NCBI GenBank assembly: GCA_031178005.1
Contig: JAPSJV010000012.1
Span: 1-64,000, forward strand
Length of the DNA: 64,000 nt
DNA from: Pseudarthrobacter sp.
Lineage (GTDB): Bacteria; Actinomycetota; Actinomycetes; Actinomycetales; Micrococcaceae
Direction of reading: 5' to 3'
Shown: one piece after another, positions 1 through 8,523 of the stretch
Position numbering within the stretch: the first letter of the stretch is position 1
Layout: each line of letters opens with the position of its first letter
Translations under genes and position numbers: made by a program
The notes under the pieces: generated by a model
Told to the model about the DNA's origin: nothing
The model's database searches: none
What the model saw: the letters and a program-made list of their open reading frames with translations, nothing else

Positions 1-77
1 TCAGCCGTAGCCGCTGCCGTGTTGTCCGTGGACTCTTCCAGCTCAGTCCCGGTTACCTCGAGCTCCTGCTCAGACAC
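1..77 (-). CDS. nusG: NusG, N-terminal fragment running off the left edge
   Basis: This is the first 25 or so codons of the transcription elongation/antitermination factor NusG; the rest lies outside the window. The visible peptide is acidic (SEQELEVTGTELEEST), typical of the disordered N-terminal extension of actinobacterial NusG. I chose the GTG at 75-77 because AGGAG sits 6 nt upstream of it. The in-frame ATG at 105-107 has no ribosome binding site. The upstream secE and tRNA-Trp on the same strand give the classical actinobacterial order and support the call. Confidence 0.8.
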   Translation of the reverse strand, partial: MSEQELEVTGTELEESTDNTAAATA

Positions 78-189
78 TTGGTCTCCTGCTTCCTCATTGC
101 TAAACATGCTATTTAAATGGCTCAATTCCACAGACCCCGTGAAAACCCTCCGGTTACCGGAGAATCACGCAGCCTGCGGAGCTATAGCC

Positions 190-450
190 CTACTGGTCCG
201 TTGAACCCGAGCCGCCGAAGACCCAACCGACGGCGGTTCCGAACCCGATATCGAGCAGGCTGACGATGACCATCATGATGGCCACGAACACCAGCACCAC
301 TGCGGTGTAGTTGATCAGCTCCTTGCGGGTGGGGGAAACCACTTTCTTCAGTTCGCCAATAACCTGGCGGATGAAGAGAGCAATGCGGGCGAAGAATCCA
401 GCCTGCTTAGCCGGGCGGCCCTTGGAGCTGCCCGCAGCCGTTTCGGTCAC
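190..450 (-). CDS. secE: Preprotein translocase subunit SecE
   Basis: SecE is the small clamp subunit of the SecYEG channel in the cytoplasmic membrane. The 86-residue product has a basic N-terminus, the amphipathic segment FIRQVIGELKKVVSPTRKEL that is the family hallmark, and one transmembrane helix at about residues 48-70 (YTAVVLVFVAIMMVIVSLL). Single-helix, short SecE is usual in Gram-positives. The start is a GTG with GAGG upstream. It lies between tRNA-Trp and nusG, about 110 bp from nusG. Confidence 0.93.
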   Translation of the reverse strand: MTETAAGSSKGRPAKQAGFFARIALFIRQVIGELKKVVSPTRKELINYTAVVLVFVAIMMVIVSLLDIGFGTAVGWVFGGSGSTDQ

Positions 451-545
451 CAGAGCCTCACTCTTCTATGCGATGTCGGTTTACCCGGTCCGGAGCCGGA
501 CCATGTTGCTGCGCTGGTTCCGGCTACCCGCCGGAACAGCTTGCG

Positions 546-618
546 CAGGGCAGACAGGACTCGAACCTGCAACCTGCGGTTTTGGAGACCGCTGCGCTAC
601 CAATTGCGCCACTACCCT
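546..618 (-). tRNA. tRNA-Trp (anticodon CCA)
   Basis: The minus strand folds into a 73-nt cloverleaf. The acceptor stem AGGGTAG pairs with CTGCCCT (one T-G wobble), the anticodon loop reads CTCCAAA giving CCA, and the T-arm contains GGTTCGAGTCC. The CCA tail is not encoded. It sits immediately upstream of secE-nusG, the expected place in Actinobacteria. Confidence 0.96.
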
Positions 619-908
619 ATGGATCAAAGACACTTCAGGACGTGCGCCATCGCCAGAAATTGATGAGGCATAGTGCATCGTCCGTGTTTTCAACACCGGT
701 GAACCAGTCTACGCAAGAACTTGGCTTACGTCGAACCAGCCTCAAAGGGTGTGCCGCCACAGAGGTCCAGACCCACTTCCGGGGCGCGGATCCAGGCGTT
801 CACATTTGATGCGCCGGAGCCTGGATTTCGCGACGAACAGCATAGAGTAGGAGCCGAAGCAATCCACCAAACCAGCCTTTGTGCTGCCAGTGACGAACGG
901 ACCCCGCC
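619..908. other. Intergenic region with divergent promoters; no gene seen
   Basis: This 290-bp stretch separates the leftward tRNA-Trp/secE/nusG unit from the rightward aminotransferase gene. Open frames here have no ribosome binding site or recognisable product. It must hold the promoters of both units. I could not assign -35/-10 boxes with confidence. Confidence 0.6.
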
Positions 909-2126
909 ATGTCTGCCGCCCGCGTTTCCCAGCGAATCTCCGCCATCGCCGAATCAGCCACCCTCGCGGTGGATGCCAAGGCCAAGGCTCTGAAGGCGGC
1001 TGGCCGCCCGGTTATCGGGTTTGGCGCCGGAGAACCCGATTTCCCCACCCCGGAGTACATCGTCAAGGCAGCCATTGAAGCCGCAGGCCAGCCGAAATAC
1101 CACCGCTACTCCCCCGCCGGCGGACTGCCCGAACTGAAAAAGGCCATCGCGGAGAAAACCCTGCGCGATTCCGGTTATGCCGTGGAACCTTCCCAGGTGC
1201 TGGTGACCAACGGCGGCAAGCAGGCCGTCTACAACACCTTCGCAACCCTGGTGGACCCGGGCGACGAGGTCATTGTCCCCACCCCGTTCTGGACCACCTA
1301 CCCGGAAGCCATCCGGCTGGCCGGCGGCGTTCCCGTGGAGGTTTTTGCGGGCCCGGAACAGGATTACCTGGTCACGGTTGAGCAGCTGGAAGCCGCCCTG
1401 ACCGAGAAGTCCAAGATCCTGCTGTTCGTCTCACCATCCAACCCCACCGGATCCGTCTACTCCCCCGAGCAGGTGGCCGAAATCGGCAAATGGGCTGCTG
1501 CCAAGGGCCTCTGGGTGGTCACCGACGAAATCTACGAGCACCTGACCTACGACGGCGTCCCCTTCACTTCGATCGCCACCGCCGCCCCGGAACTCGGCGA
1601 CAAAGTGGTAATCCTGAACGGCGTTGCCAAGACCTATGCCATGACCGGCTGGCGGGTTGGCTGGATGATTGGCCCCGCCGACGTCATCAAGGCCGCCACC
1701 AACCTCCAGTCCCACGCCACGTCCAACGTCTCCAACATTATGCAGATCGCGGCACTGGCAGCAGTGTCCGGTCCGCTGACAGCGGTGGACGAAATGAAGG
1801 TGGCCTTTGACCGGCGCCGCAAGGCAATTGTTGCCGGCCTGAACGCCATTGACGGTGTGGAATGCCCGACGCCGACCGGCGCCTTCTACGTCTACGCTGA
1901 CGTCCGCGCCCTGTTGGGCAAGGAATTCCCGACGGCGGCAGGTTCCGCCACGCCGTCGACCTCAGCTGAACTCGCCGCACTGATCCTGGACGAGGTCGAG
2001 GTGGCAGTTGTGCCCGGCGAGGCCTTCGGCCCCTCCGGCTACCTGCGCCTGTCCTACGCCTTGGGCGACGAGGATCTGGCCACCGGAGTGGCCCGCCTGC
2101 AGGATTTCCTGGGCAAAGCCAAGTAG
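909..2126 (+). CDS. Pyridoxal-phosphate aminotransferase, aspartate aminotransferase type (class I)
   Basis: Likely transfers an amino group from aspartate or a related amino acid to 2-oxoglutarate in the cytoplasm. The 405-residue product is full length for fold type I AspAT. Visible landmarks are the substrate-side [10 protein letters not shown] near residue 40, SPSNPTG at 175-181, the PLP pair D206 and Y209 in TDEIYEH, the Schiff-base lysine K241 in [15 protein letters not shown], and the C-terminal substrate arginine in GYLRLSY. An insert of about ten residues ([13 protein letters not shown]) precedes the C-terminal domain. The real substrate (aspartate, prephenate or alanine) cannot be settled from sequence alone. 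Confidence 0.88.
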   Translation: MSAARVSQRISAIAESATLAVDAKAKALKAAGRPVIGFGAGEPDFPTPEYIVKAAIEAAGQPKYHRYSPAGGLPELKKAIAEKTLRDSGYAVEPSQVLVTNGGKQAVYNTFATLVDPGDEVIVPTPFWTTYPEAIRLAGGVPVEVFAGPEQDYLVTVEQLEAALTEKSKILLFVSPSNPTGSVYSPEQVAEIGKWAAAKGLWVVTDEIYEHLTYDGVPFTSIATAAPELGDKVVILNGVAKTYAMTGWRVGWMIGPADVIKAATNLQSHATSNVSNIMQIAALAAVSGPLTAVDEMKVAFDRRRKAIVAGLNAIDGVECPTPTGAFYVYADVRALLGKEFPTAAGSATPSTSAELAALILDEVEVAVVPGEAFGPSGYLRLSYALGDEDLATGVARLQDFLGKAK

Positions 2127-2130
2127 TCAC

Positions 2131-2239
2131 CCTCTCTCACTTAATGCAATAAAACCACCGACGCTCTCTCACTTTCCTCAAGAAATTCATCACGGTGAGA
2201 GAGCGTTTGCGTTTAAGCCGCAGGAAGTGAGAGAGAGTC
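2131..2239. repeat. Nested inverted repeats built from a CTCTCTCAC motif, between convergent genes
   Basis: Two inverted repeats are nested. An inner 12-bp perfect pair (ACGCTCTCTCAC at 2161-2172, complement at 2195-2206) surrounds a 22-nt loop. An outer 11-bp pair (CTCTCTCACTT at 2132-2142, complement at 2225-2235) encloses it. The nonamer CTCTCTCAC thus occurs four times in about 105 bp, twice per orientation. It lies between the convergent aminotransferase and response-regulator genes. It may act as a bidirectional terminator or be a dispersed repeat; there is no clear U-run. Confidence 0.7.
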
Positions 2240-2248
2240 GGGGAGGGG

Positions 2249-2902
2249 TTAGAGCAGCCGGCGCTCGGCTGCCCATTTGGTGAGCTCGTGGCGGTTGGAC
2301 AGCTGGAGCTTGCGGAGCACGGCCGACACATGGGTTTCCACGGTTTTGATGCTGATAAACAGCTCCTTGGCCACCTCCTTGTAGCTGTATCCCCGGGCGA
2401 TCAGCCGCATGACTTCCAGCTCCCGGGCCGAGAGCCGGTCCAGTTCGTCGTCGGCGATGTCGGCCGGAGCCGTCCCGAAGGCATCCAGCACAAACCCGGC
2501 CAGCCGCGGCGAGAACACGGCATCCCCACCGGCTACCCGGAAGACGGCGGTGGTGATTTCCGCTCCGGATATGGTCTTGGTGACGTATCCCCGCGCCCCG
2601 GCCCGGATAACGGCCACAACGTCCTCTGCCGCATCGGAGACGCTCAACGCGAGGAACCTGGTTGTGCCGAGCAGGGCCGCCGAACCGGCAATCACCTCGC
2701 GCCCGCCGCCACCCATTCCGCCGGGGAGATGGACGTCAAGGAGTACGACGTCGGGCCCAGTCTGCGCGATCACGGCGATGGCCTGCTCAACCGTCGCGGC
2801 CTCTCCAACCACATCGATGCCGTCGCCGAGGTCTGCCTTGAGTCCGGAGCGGAAGATTGCATGGTCATCGACGATGACCACCCGTGCAGTTTGCTGGGTC
2901 AT
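2249..2902 (-). CDS. NarL/LuxR-family response regulator, partner of the PspC-domain kinase
   Basis: DNA-binding output of a two-component system. The 217-residue protein has a receiver domain at about 1-125 with the acidic pair VDDH at 11-14, the phospho-acceptor D56 in VLLDVHLP and the conserved lysine in GYVTKTI. A LuxR-type helix-turn-helix follows at about 150-215 (LSARELEVMRLIARG, KTVETHVSAVLRKL). The kinase gene lies immediately upstream with a 4-bp overlap, so the two are translated together. By position it is the LiaR equivalent of the envelope-stress locus; its target operator is not known. Confidence 0.92.
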   Translation of the reverse strand: MTQQTARVVIVDDHAIFRSGLKADLGDGIDVVGEAATVEQAIAVIAQTGPDVVLLDVHLPGGMGGGGREVIAGSAALLGTTRFLALSVSDAAEDVVAVIRAGARGYVTKTISGAEITTAVFRVAGGDAVFSPRLAGFVLDAFGTAPADIADDELDRLSARELEVMRLIARGYSYKEVAKELFISIKTVETHVSAVLRKLQLSNRHELTKWAAERRLL

Positions 2903-4269
2903 GGCTTTGCCTCCACATTCTCGGTACCGCCCGGCAGCGTCAGGCGGACCTCGGTGCCTTCATTTGAACTGGTGATGACAGCCGACCCGCCGTGGCGTTT
3001 CATCCTGCCAATGATGGACTCGCGGACGCCAAGCCTGTCCGCCGGCAGTGCCTGCGGATCGAATCCCGGCCCCCTGTCACGGACGAAGACCTCTGCAGCC
3101 CCGGCCGAAATTTCCGCATAAACCGACACGGTCCCGCCGCCATGCCGTGCTGCGTTGAACATTGCCTCGCGGGAAGCCTGGACCAGCGCATCATGGCGTT
3201 CGGTCACAAGGACGTCACCCACCGTCACCACTTCGACGGGGTTACCCAGCGCGTCCTCCACCTCGCCCGCTGCGGCTTTGATCCGTTCCGACAGCTGGGC
3301 GGGATCGGCGGCGGTGTCCCGGTACAGCCAACCGCGCAGCTCACGTTCCTGGGCACGGGCCAGACGGACGACATCGTGCTCGTTTCCTGCACGGCGCTGG
3401 ATAAGCGCAAGGGTCTGCAGGACCGAGTCATGGAGGTGGGCGGCAATCTCGGCCCGTTCCGTTTCACGGACCCTGCCGGCGCGCTCGGTCTCCAGGTCAC
3501 GCCAGAACTTCAGGCCCCAGGGAAGCAGCACCAGGGCAACGCCGCCCAGCACAGCCACGGAGGCCAGGAGCGCCAGCCAGGTCTGTTCCCAGGATCCGGA
3601 GCCGGACACGGTAACCAGGACTCCGGCCACCACCAGGGCCAGGCCCGCCGCCACCCGTACCCAGCCGCCTTGCTGCCGTGCTCCGGCCTTCTCCAGAAGC
3701 CCGCTGCGGCGGTTTTCATCCAGTTGCATCCAGGCAATCGCCGCTCCGCCCAGCACAGCGGCCGCCGGGATGATGGTTCCCAACGGAACGTTGGCCCCCA
3801 TCATCTGCGCAATCAGGATCCCGGCCACCAGCAGCAGCCCCGCGCCCAGCAGGATCTCCTTGCCGTAAGGGACGGCGGACCAGCCACGAAGCGTCCCGTT
3901 GCCGCCGCTGCCCAAAGTGCGGCCGCTGAAGTCGGCCTCGGTGCGGGGTTGGGGCGGGGCACCTGCTGTGGAGCCGCCGTCGAAGGTTCCAGCGGTAGAG
4001 GGCATCACGGCTCCGCTCACGGCAGGAGCAATGGGCGACGCCGGGCGGCGGGCATTGCGCCGGGCGGCTTCATCCGCTGTGGGAACCATAATCCAGAGCC
4101 AGGCGTAAAACACCGCTCCGGCACCACCTGCCACGGCCGCGAGCGCCATGGCGATCCTGACGTTGCGCACCGGCCAGCCAAGGTGGTGGGCCAGCCCAGA
4201 GCACACCCCGGCGATCATGCGGTCGCCGCTGCGGCGGGCCAGCGGAGGGCGGAGCGGAGCTGTGGTCAT
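2899..4269 (-). CDS. Sensor histidine kinase with N-terminal PspC domain (LiaS/DesK-like)
   Basis: Membrane sensor kinase of 456 residues. An N-terminal PspC domain (about 8-65, GDRMIAGVCSGLAHHLG then a helix ending in AWLWIMVP) is followed by a flexible Pro/Gly-rich linker and about four transmembrane helices between 137 and 255. A HisKA_3 dimerisation domain carries the phospho-acceptor H280 in AAHLHDSVLQ. A HATPase_c domain follows with FNAARHGGG (N-box) and VRDRGPGFD (G-box). The ATG at 4267-4269 places PspC at the very N-terminus; longer upstream frames add an unlikely extension. It is divergent from the PspC-LiaF gene at 4394, suggesting a joint stress circuit. Confidence 0.88.
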   Translation of the reverse strand: MTTAPLRPPLARRSGDRMIAGVCSGLAHHLGWPVRNVRIAMALAAVAGGAGAVFYAWLWIMVPTADEAARRNARRPASPIAPAVSGAVMPSTAGTFDGGSTAGAPPQPRTEADFSGRTLGSGGNGTLRGWSAVPYGKEILLGAGLLLVAGILIAQMMGANVPLGTIIPAAAVLGGAAIAWMQLDENRRSGLLEKAGARQQGGWVRVAAGLALVVAGVLVTVSGSGSWEQTWLALLASVAVLGGVALVLLPWGLKFWRDLETERAGRVRETERAEIAAHLHDSVLQTLALIQRRAGNEHDVVRLARAQERELRGWLYRDTAADPAQLSERIKAAAGEVEDALGNPVEVVTVGDVLVTERHDALVQASREAMFNAARHGGGTVSVYAEISAGAAEVFVRDRGPGFDPQALPADRLGVRESIIGRMKRHGGSAVITSSNEGTEVRLTLPGGTENVEAKP

Positions 4270-4393
4270 GGTCCAATCCAAGCACGGATCAGGGCCTCCC
4301 GGACCGGAAACAGCGCTCAACCGGGGGTCAGTCAGGGTCCGTTCAGGGTGTTCCCCAGTAGAGCGGATCCAAGTACCGGGGAAGGATTGAAGC

Positions 4394-5974
4394 ATGAACA
4401 CTCAGCACCCCACCCCCGAAGACCCCGCCGGACCGGATGGTTCCGGACCGGACTCCACGCCTGAGCCCGGCGCCGATTCCGCGAGCAACCCGGCTTCCGC
4501 GAGCAACCCCACGGAACCGCTGCCCAGGCCGGCTGACGCTCCTTCCTCCTCCGGCTCCCGCACCGAGGGGGAACCCGGCGCGGAGCCGGACAGCGGCTAC
4601 CACCCCGGCCAGCCGGGCGGAACCGGGCCGGCAGCCCCTCCGCCTCCCGGCCCGTCAACCATGCCTCCGCCCCAGCAGGACTTCTTCACCTGGATCCGGA
4701 GCCGCGGCATCCAGCGCGGCCCGAACCGTTGGGTAGGCGGCGTCTCCAGCGGCATCGCGGCCCGGATGGGCATTGACCCCATCATTGTCCGCGGGCTCTT
4801 TATCGTGCTGACGCTGTTCGCAGGCATCGGCGTCCTGCTGTACGGCATTGCCTGGGCGCTCCTGCCCGAGCCTGACGGCCGCATCCATGTACAGGAGGCC
4901 GGCGCCGGACACTGGAGCGGCGGCATGACAGGCGCGCTCATCACAACACTCCTGGGTTTTGGTGGCCTGGGCGGCGGCTTCTGGGGCGGCGGACGCGGCT
5001 TCGGCGGCTTCCTGTGGGCCTGCTTCTGGCTGGGCATCATTGTCCTGGTGGTCTACCTCCTGGTTGACCGGGGCCGCCGTCGCACAGGCGAGGCAAGCTA
5101 CGCGGGCGTAAATGGAACCACCAGCTACGGCGCTCCGGACTACTCCGCCACCAGCTATGGCACGGGCGCTGCCACGTCCCCAACCCCCGCCACGGCACCT
5201 TATACGGCCCCGTACCCCACCGCCTACGCGTCCGCCTACGCTCCGGCTGGAGACGCTCCGTACACAACGCCTTACACGGGTGCTGCCTACGCTCCGGGAC
5301 CTGCCGGGACTCCGCCCAAGCGACCTGCGCCTCCGGCCAAGCCGCGGCCTTCCGGCCCTGGAGCACCGGCAGTGGCCATCACAGCCGGAATCGCGCTTCT
5401 GGTGGGCGGCGGCCTGAAACTCCTCGACACCGCAAACATGATCAACCTGGGCGATTCACCCAACGCAGTAGTGTGGGCCGCAGCAGCTGCCGTTCTGGGC
5501 ATCGGAATTGTCCTGGCCGGAGCACGAGGCAAGACCTCCGGCCTCCTGGGCTTCCTTGCCGTCATTGCACTCCTGATGGGCGCCGTGTTCAACATCGCCC
5601 ATCACAACAACCGTTTCAACTTCGACGACGTCGCCTGGAGCCCAATCACCCTCCAGGAAGCTACCCGGGGCTACGACGTTACGGGAGCACAGGGAACCAT
5701 TGACCTCACCGGGCTGGACCTCGACGCCCCGTTGGGTTCCGACGTCGAAGTTCCCCTGGACATCACGGCCAGCAACATCACCGTGATCATCCCGGACGAT
5801 GTGCCGGTACAGATCAGCGCCGACATGACCATGGGCAACATCCAGGAACGCGGCAGCGACCGTGGCGGAATCTCCACCCGGGAAAGCAGCTACAACACAG
5901 CACTTCCAGGCTCAGCCCTGGTGGTCAGCATTGATGGCACTTTCAGCAACGTGACCATCCAGGAAGGAAACTGA
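4394..5974 (+). CDS. PspC-LiaF fusion membrane protein (envelope-stress sensor/modulator)
   Basis: A 526-residue membrane protein with an unusual stack of domains. A Pro/Ser/Glu-rich disordered N-terminus (1-95) leads to a PspC domain (about 96-160, QRGPNRWVGGVSSGIAARMG). A Gly-rich membrane segment (about 170-223) is followed by a Tyr/Ala/Thr/Pro-rich linker (about 228-325) and three transmembrane helices (about 328-405). The C-terminal beta-rich domain (about 415-526, ending SIDGTFSNVTIQEGN) resembles LiaF/DUF4097. In Firmicutes LiaF inhibits the LiaS kinase. Here the divergent neighbours encode a PspC-domain kinase and a LiaR-type regulator, so an analogous inhibitory role is likely but inferred. 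Confidence 0.8.
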   Translation: MNTQHPTPEDPAGPDGSGPDSTPEPGADSASNPASASNPTEPLPRPADAPSSSGSRTEGEPGAEPDSGYHPGQPGGTGPAAPPPPGPSTMPPPQQDFFTWIRSRGIQRGPNRWVGGVSSGIAARMGIDPIIVRGLFIVLTLFAGIGVLLYGIAWALLPEPDGRIHVQEAGAGHWSGGMTGALITTLLGFGGLGGGFWGGGRGFGGFLWACFWLGIIVLVVYLLVDRGRRRTGEASYAGVNGTTSYGAPDYSATSYGTGAATSPTPATAPYTAPYPTAYASAYAPAGDAPYTTPYTGAAYAPGPAGTPPKRPAPPAKPRPSGPGAPAVAITAGIALLVGGGLKLLDTANMINLGDSPNAVVWAAAAAVLGIGIVLAGARGKTSGLLGFLAVIALLMGAVFNIAHHNNRFNFDDVAWSPITLQEATRGYDVTGAQGTIDLTGLDLDAPLGSDVEVPLDITASNITVIIPDDVPVQISADMTMGNIQERGSDRGGISTRESSYNTALPGSALVVSIDGTFSNVTIQEGN

Positions 5975-5975
5975 C

Positions 5976-6242
5976 ATGTCTACAGTCGAGCCGGACCCCG
6001 TCAGCGGGACACCCGAGAAGAACGACGGCGGAACTCCGCGCGGCCGCGTCGGAACCATTGTGTGGGGGCTGATTATCGTCGCCCTCGCGGTCCTGATCGT
6101 CATCTCACAGCTGGGGATCGTCACCCTCAACGGCACCTACGTACTGGTGGGATTGATGCTTGGTGCGGGTGCTGCACTGGTCATCGGCGGGATCATTTCC
6201 GCCCGGAAACGTGACAATGGCACCACAACAGGGAAGTCTTGA
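5976..6242 (+). CDS. Small two-helix membrane protein in the PspC/LiaF operon
   Basis: An 88-residue protein that I cannot assign to a named family. The polar N-terminus (1-25) is followed by two hydrophobic helices at about 28-46 (GTIVWGLIIVALAVLIVIS) and 53-74, then a basic tail. Its layout recalls the N-terminal transmembrane part of LiaF-type proteins. It starts 1 bp after the PspC-LiaF gene stop and ends 3 bp before the next PspC gene, so the three are one operon. Confidence 0.75.
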   Translation: MSTVEPDPVSGTPEKNDGGTPRGRVGTIVWGLIIVALAVLIVISQLGIVTLNGTYVLVGLMLGAGAALVIGGIISARKRDNGTTTGKS

Positions 6243-6245
6243 ACC

Positions 6246-6500
6246 ATGGACAAGTTTTTCAGCATTGTCAGGGGCCTAGGCCTGAACCGTGGACCGCAAC
6301 GCTGGTTGGGCGGCGTCCTGGGTGGGATCGCAGCCAAGCTCAACGTCGAAGTGGCCTACGTACGGATTGCTTTCCTGCTGTTCTGCCTTCTGCCAGGACC
6401 GGCCATCATTTTCTACGCAGCCGCGTGGCTGGTCCTGCCGGATTCAAAGAACAACAGGATCGTTCTGGAGTCTTTCCTGGACCGGCGATCGGTTAACTGA
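6246..6500 (+). CDS. Stand-alone PspC-domain protein
   Basis: An 84-residue single-domain PspC protein. It has the family signature LNRGPQRWLGGVLGGIAAKL at about 15-34, a transmembrane helix at about 40-64 and a short charged tail. The signature closely matches those in the upstream PspC-LiaF protein and the divergent kinase, so this locus has three PspC copies. In other bacteria PspC is an inner-membrane partner in phage-shock or envelope-stress signalling. It is the last gene of the operon and is followed by a strong terminator hairpin. Confidence 0.88.
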   Translation: MDKFFSIVRGLGLNRGPQRWLGGVLGGIAAKLNVEVAYVRIAFLLFCLLPGPAIIFYAAAWLVLPDSKNNRIVLESFLDRRSVN

Positions 6501-6520
6501 CCGCAGTTCACGACCTCAAT

Positions 6521-6560
6521 CAGTAGGCCGCCGCACCCGTCAGGGAGCGGCGGCCTACTG
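6521..6560 (+). terminator. Hairpin terminator after the PspC operon
   Basis: A perfect 14-bp inverted repeat (CAGTAGGCCGCCGC at 6521-6534, complement at 6547-6560) with a 12-nt loop lies 20 bp after the PspC stop. No long U-run follows, as is common for high-GC terminators. Confidence 0.75.
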
Positions 6561-6603
6561 CTGTCCCCGCGCGTTTCGGGCCCCAACCCTTGGGTAATTC
6601 CTC

Positions 6604-6637
6604 AACCTGGTGTCCACCATCCGGTGGACACCAGGTT
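6604..6637. promoter_or_regulatory. Perfect 15-bp inverted repeat upstream of the ABC exporter operon
   Basis: AACCTGGTGTCCACC at 6604-6618 is repeated in perfect inverse at 6623-6637 around a 4-nt centre (ATCC). It lies about 50 bp upstream of the ABC ATPase start, beyond the PspC terminator. The position suits an operator in the promoter or 5' leader, possibly for the NarL-type regulator encoded three genes downstream. It could also be a second terminator. Confidence 0.55.
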
Positions 6638-6687
6638 CAACCGGTCGGACCTGCCGCGCAGGGCCTCCACGCTGCCACGATGTTGGA

Positions 6688-7650
6688 ATGAACCTTCCAT
6701 CGGGCCAACGCCCAGGCGGCGACGCCATCACTGTCCGGAACCTGGTCAAAAACTACAGGCAGCCGGCCGGCGGAACGCTTGCCGCAGTCGACCGGCTGCA
6801 GTTGACCATCAGGGCCGGAGAGACCTACGCCCTCCTCGGCCCGAACGGCGCCGGAAAGTCCACAACCATCGAAATTCTCGAGGGCCACCGGCGCCCGGAC
6901 GGCGGCGAGGTCCGTGTCCTGGGGACAAATCCCTGGAAGGCTCCGCCAGCGTTCAGGGCCCGGATCGGCATCGTCCTCCAGGAAGCCTCCGATGCAGGAG
7001 AGTTGCGGGTCCACGAAGCGCTGGGCTCCCTGGCCCGCTGTTTTCCGGAACCGCGCCCGGTGGCCGAGGTCATCGCCGCCGTAGGACTTGGAGGCAAGGA
7101 AGCGGCCCGGATCTCCACGTTGTCCGGCGGCCAACGTCGCAGGCTCGACGTGGCGCTCGGGATTATCGGACGGCCCGAAGTCCTGTTCCTGGATGAGCCC
7201 ACAACCGGTTTTGACCCGGCTGCCCGCCGTCAGTTCTGGGATCTCATCAGGACCCTGGGCAGCGGCGGCACCACAATCGTCCTGACCACCCATTACCTGG
7301 ACGAGGCGGAGCAGTTGGCAGACAGGATCGGCGTGATCAACCATGGCCGGCTCATAGCTGAAGGCGCGCCGGACCAGATCGGCGGTTCCGCACTCCGGAT
7401 ACCGCGGGTGCGGTGGCGGGACAGTTCAGGTTTCCATGAGCAAATCACCGAACACCCGGCCGCTTTGGTGAGCGAAATTTCGGGCGGCGGATCGCGCGAG
7501 CTCCCTGAATTGTCAGTTATCCGGCCAAGCCTTGAAGACGTCTACCTTCAGCTGATCGGTTCAGTTGAAGAGGCTGGACCACCTCCGGCGGAAGCTGCCG
7601 GCCCCGGTGCCACGGCCGCAGAACCGTCACGTGAAGGAGTCCGGTCATGA
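6688..7650 (+). CDS. ABC-2 type exporter, ATP-binding subunit
   Basis: A 320-residue ATPase that energises the adjacent permease. It has Walker A GPNGAGKST, the signature LSGGQRRR, Walker B VLFLDEPTTGFDP and the H-loop in VLTTHYLDEA. The C-terminal extension after about residue 230 is typical of DrrA/CcmA-like drug or lipid exporters. I took the ATG at 6688; an upstream in-frame ATG at 6610 would begin inside the inverted repeat. The stop overlaps the permease start (ATGA). The substrate is unknown. Confidence 0.9.
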   Translation: MNLPSGQRPGGDAITVRNLVKNYRQPAGGTLAAVDRLQLTIRAGETYALLGPNGAGKSTTIEILEGHRRPDGGEVRVLGTNPWKAPPAFRARIGIVLQEASDAGELRVHEALGSLARCFPEPRPVAEVIAAVGLGGKEAARISTLSGGQRRRLDVALGIIGRPEVLFLDEPTTGFDPAARRQFWDLIRTLGSGGTTIVLTTHYLDEAEQLADRIGVINHGRLIAEGAPDQIGGSALRIPRVRWRDSSGFHEQITEHPAALVSEISGGGSRELPELSVIRPSLEDVYLQLIGSVEEAGPPPAEAAGPGATAAEPSREGVRS

Positions 7651-8504
7651 CCGCATCATCTGCTACGAAAACCCAGGCTGCCCGGCACTGGCGGCCTTCC
7701 GCACTAGGGCTGGGCCTGCACCGGGCGGCCCTCGAAATCAAGCTTTTTAACCGGGATGTGCTGTCTCTGGTCCTGGTGCTGTTTTTCCCTATCCTCATGC
7801 TGTCCCTTTTTGGGACGGTGTTCGGCGACGAAGCCAGCATCGGAGCCGGACCTGACGGTGCGGGCGGTATAACCCCTGCCCACTATTACCTGCCGGGCAT
7901 GCTCGCCCTGAGTACCATCCTCAGCGGATTCCAGAACCTCAGCACCTACGTCGCCACCGAACGCTTCAACGGAACTGTTAAACGACTGGCTGGGACCCCG
8001 TTGCCGGCTGCCTCCTATTTCCTGGGCAAAACCGGCCAGACCCTGTACCTGATCTGTGCCCAGACCGTGCTGCTGCTCCTTGCAGCCCGCTTTCTCTTCA
8101 ACGTTCCCCTTCCCTCGGACGCCGGTGCGTGGCTTCTGGTTGGCACGCTGATGCTGTTGTCGACTGCGGCATGGGCCACAACGGCGATCGCATTCACGGC
8201 GCTGCCGAAGTCTGCCCAGAGTGCCTCCACCCTGGCTGTCCTCCCGGTACTGCTGTTGTCCTTCACTTCGGGTGTGTACTTCCCGTTTTCGCAGCTGCCC
8301 GCGTGGCTTCAGTCGATCACGAACATCTTCCCCCTGCGATGGACGGCCAGCGCGCTCAGGTCGGTTTTCCTGCCTGGCGGATTCGAGGCAGCCGAGCCGG
8401 GCGGCGAATACAACGTGCCTGTGACGTTCCTTGTTCTGGGTCTCTGGGCCGTCGCAGGGGCGGTGCTGGCGCGGCTCGCCTTCAAGTGGCCTCCGCAGAA
8501 GTAA
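7647..8504 (+). CDS. ABC-2 type exporter, permease subunit
   Basis: A 285-residue integral membrane protein of the ABC-2 family. A cytoplasmic N-terminus is followed by six hydrophobic segments (first at about residues 40-60, last at 255-275) and the ABC-2 hallmark stretch YLPGMLALSTILSGFQNLSTY. It is translationally coupled to the ATPase gene. The two-component system follows 76 bp later. This arrangement is common for exporters induced by an envelope-active compound and resembles DesKR- or LiaSR-linked transporters. Confidence 0.88.
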   Translation: MTASSATKTQAARHWRPSALGLGLHRAALEIKLFNRDVLSLVLVLFFPILMLSLFGTVFGDEASIGAGPDGAGGITPAHYYLPGMLALSTILSGFQNLSTYVATERFNGTVKRLAGTPLPAASYFLGKTGQTLYLICAQTVLLLLAARFLFNVPLPSDAGAWLLVGTLMLLSTAAWATTAIAFTALPKSAQSASTLAVLPVLLLSFTSGVYFPFSQLPAWLQSITNIFPLRWTASALRSVFLPGGFEAAEPGGEYNVPVTFLVLGLWAVAGAVLARLAFKWPPQK

Positions 8505-8523
8505 TTCCAGCCTGCCCTCCTGG

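Noticed and set aside
1..107. NusG start at the ATG 105-107
   Set aside because: No ribosome binding site precedes it, whereas the GTG at 75-77 has AGGAG at the right distance.
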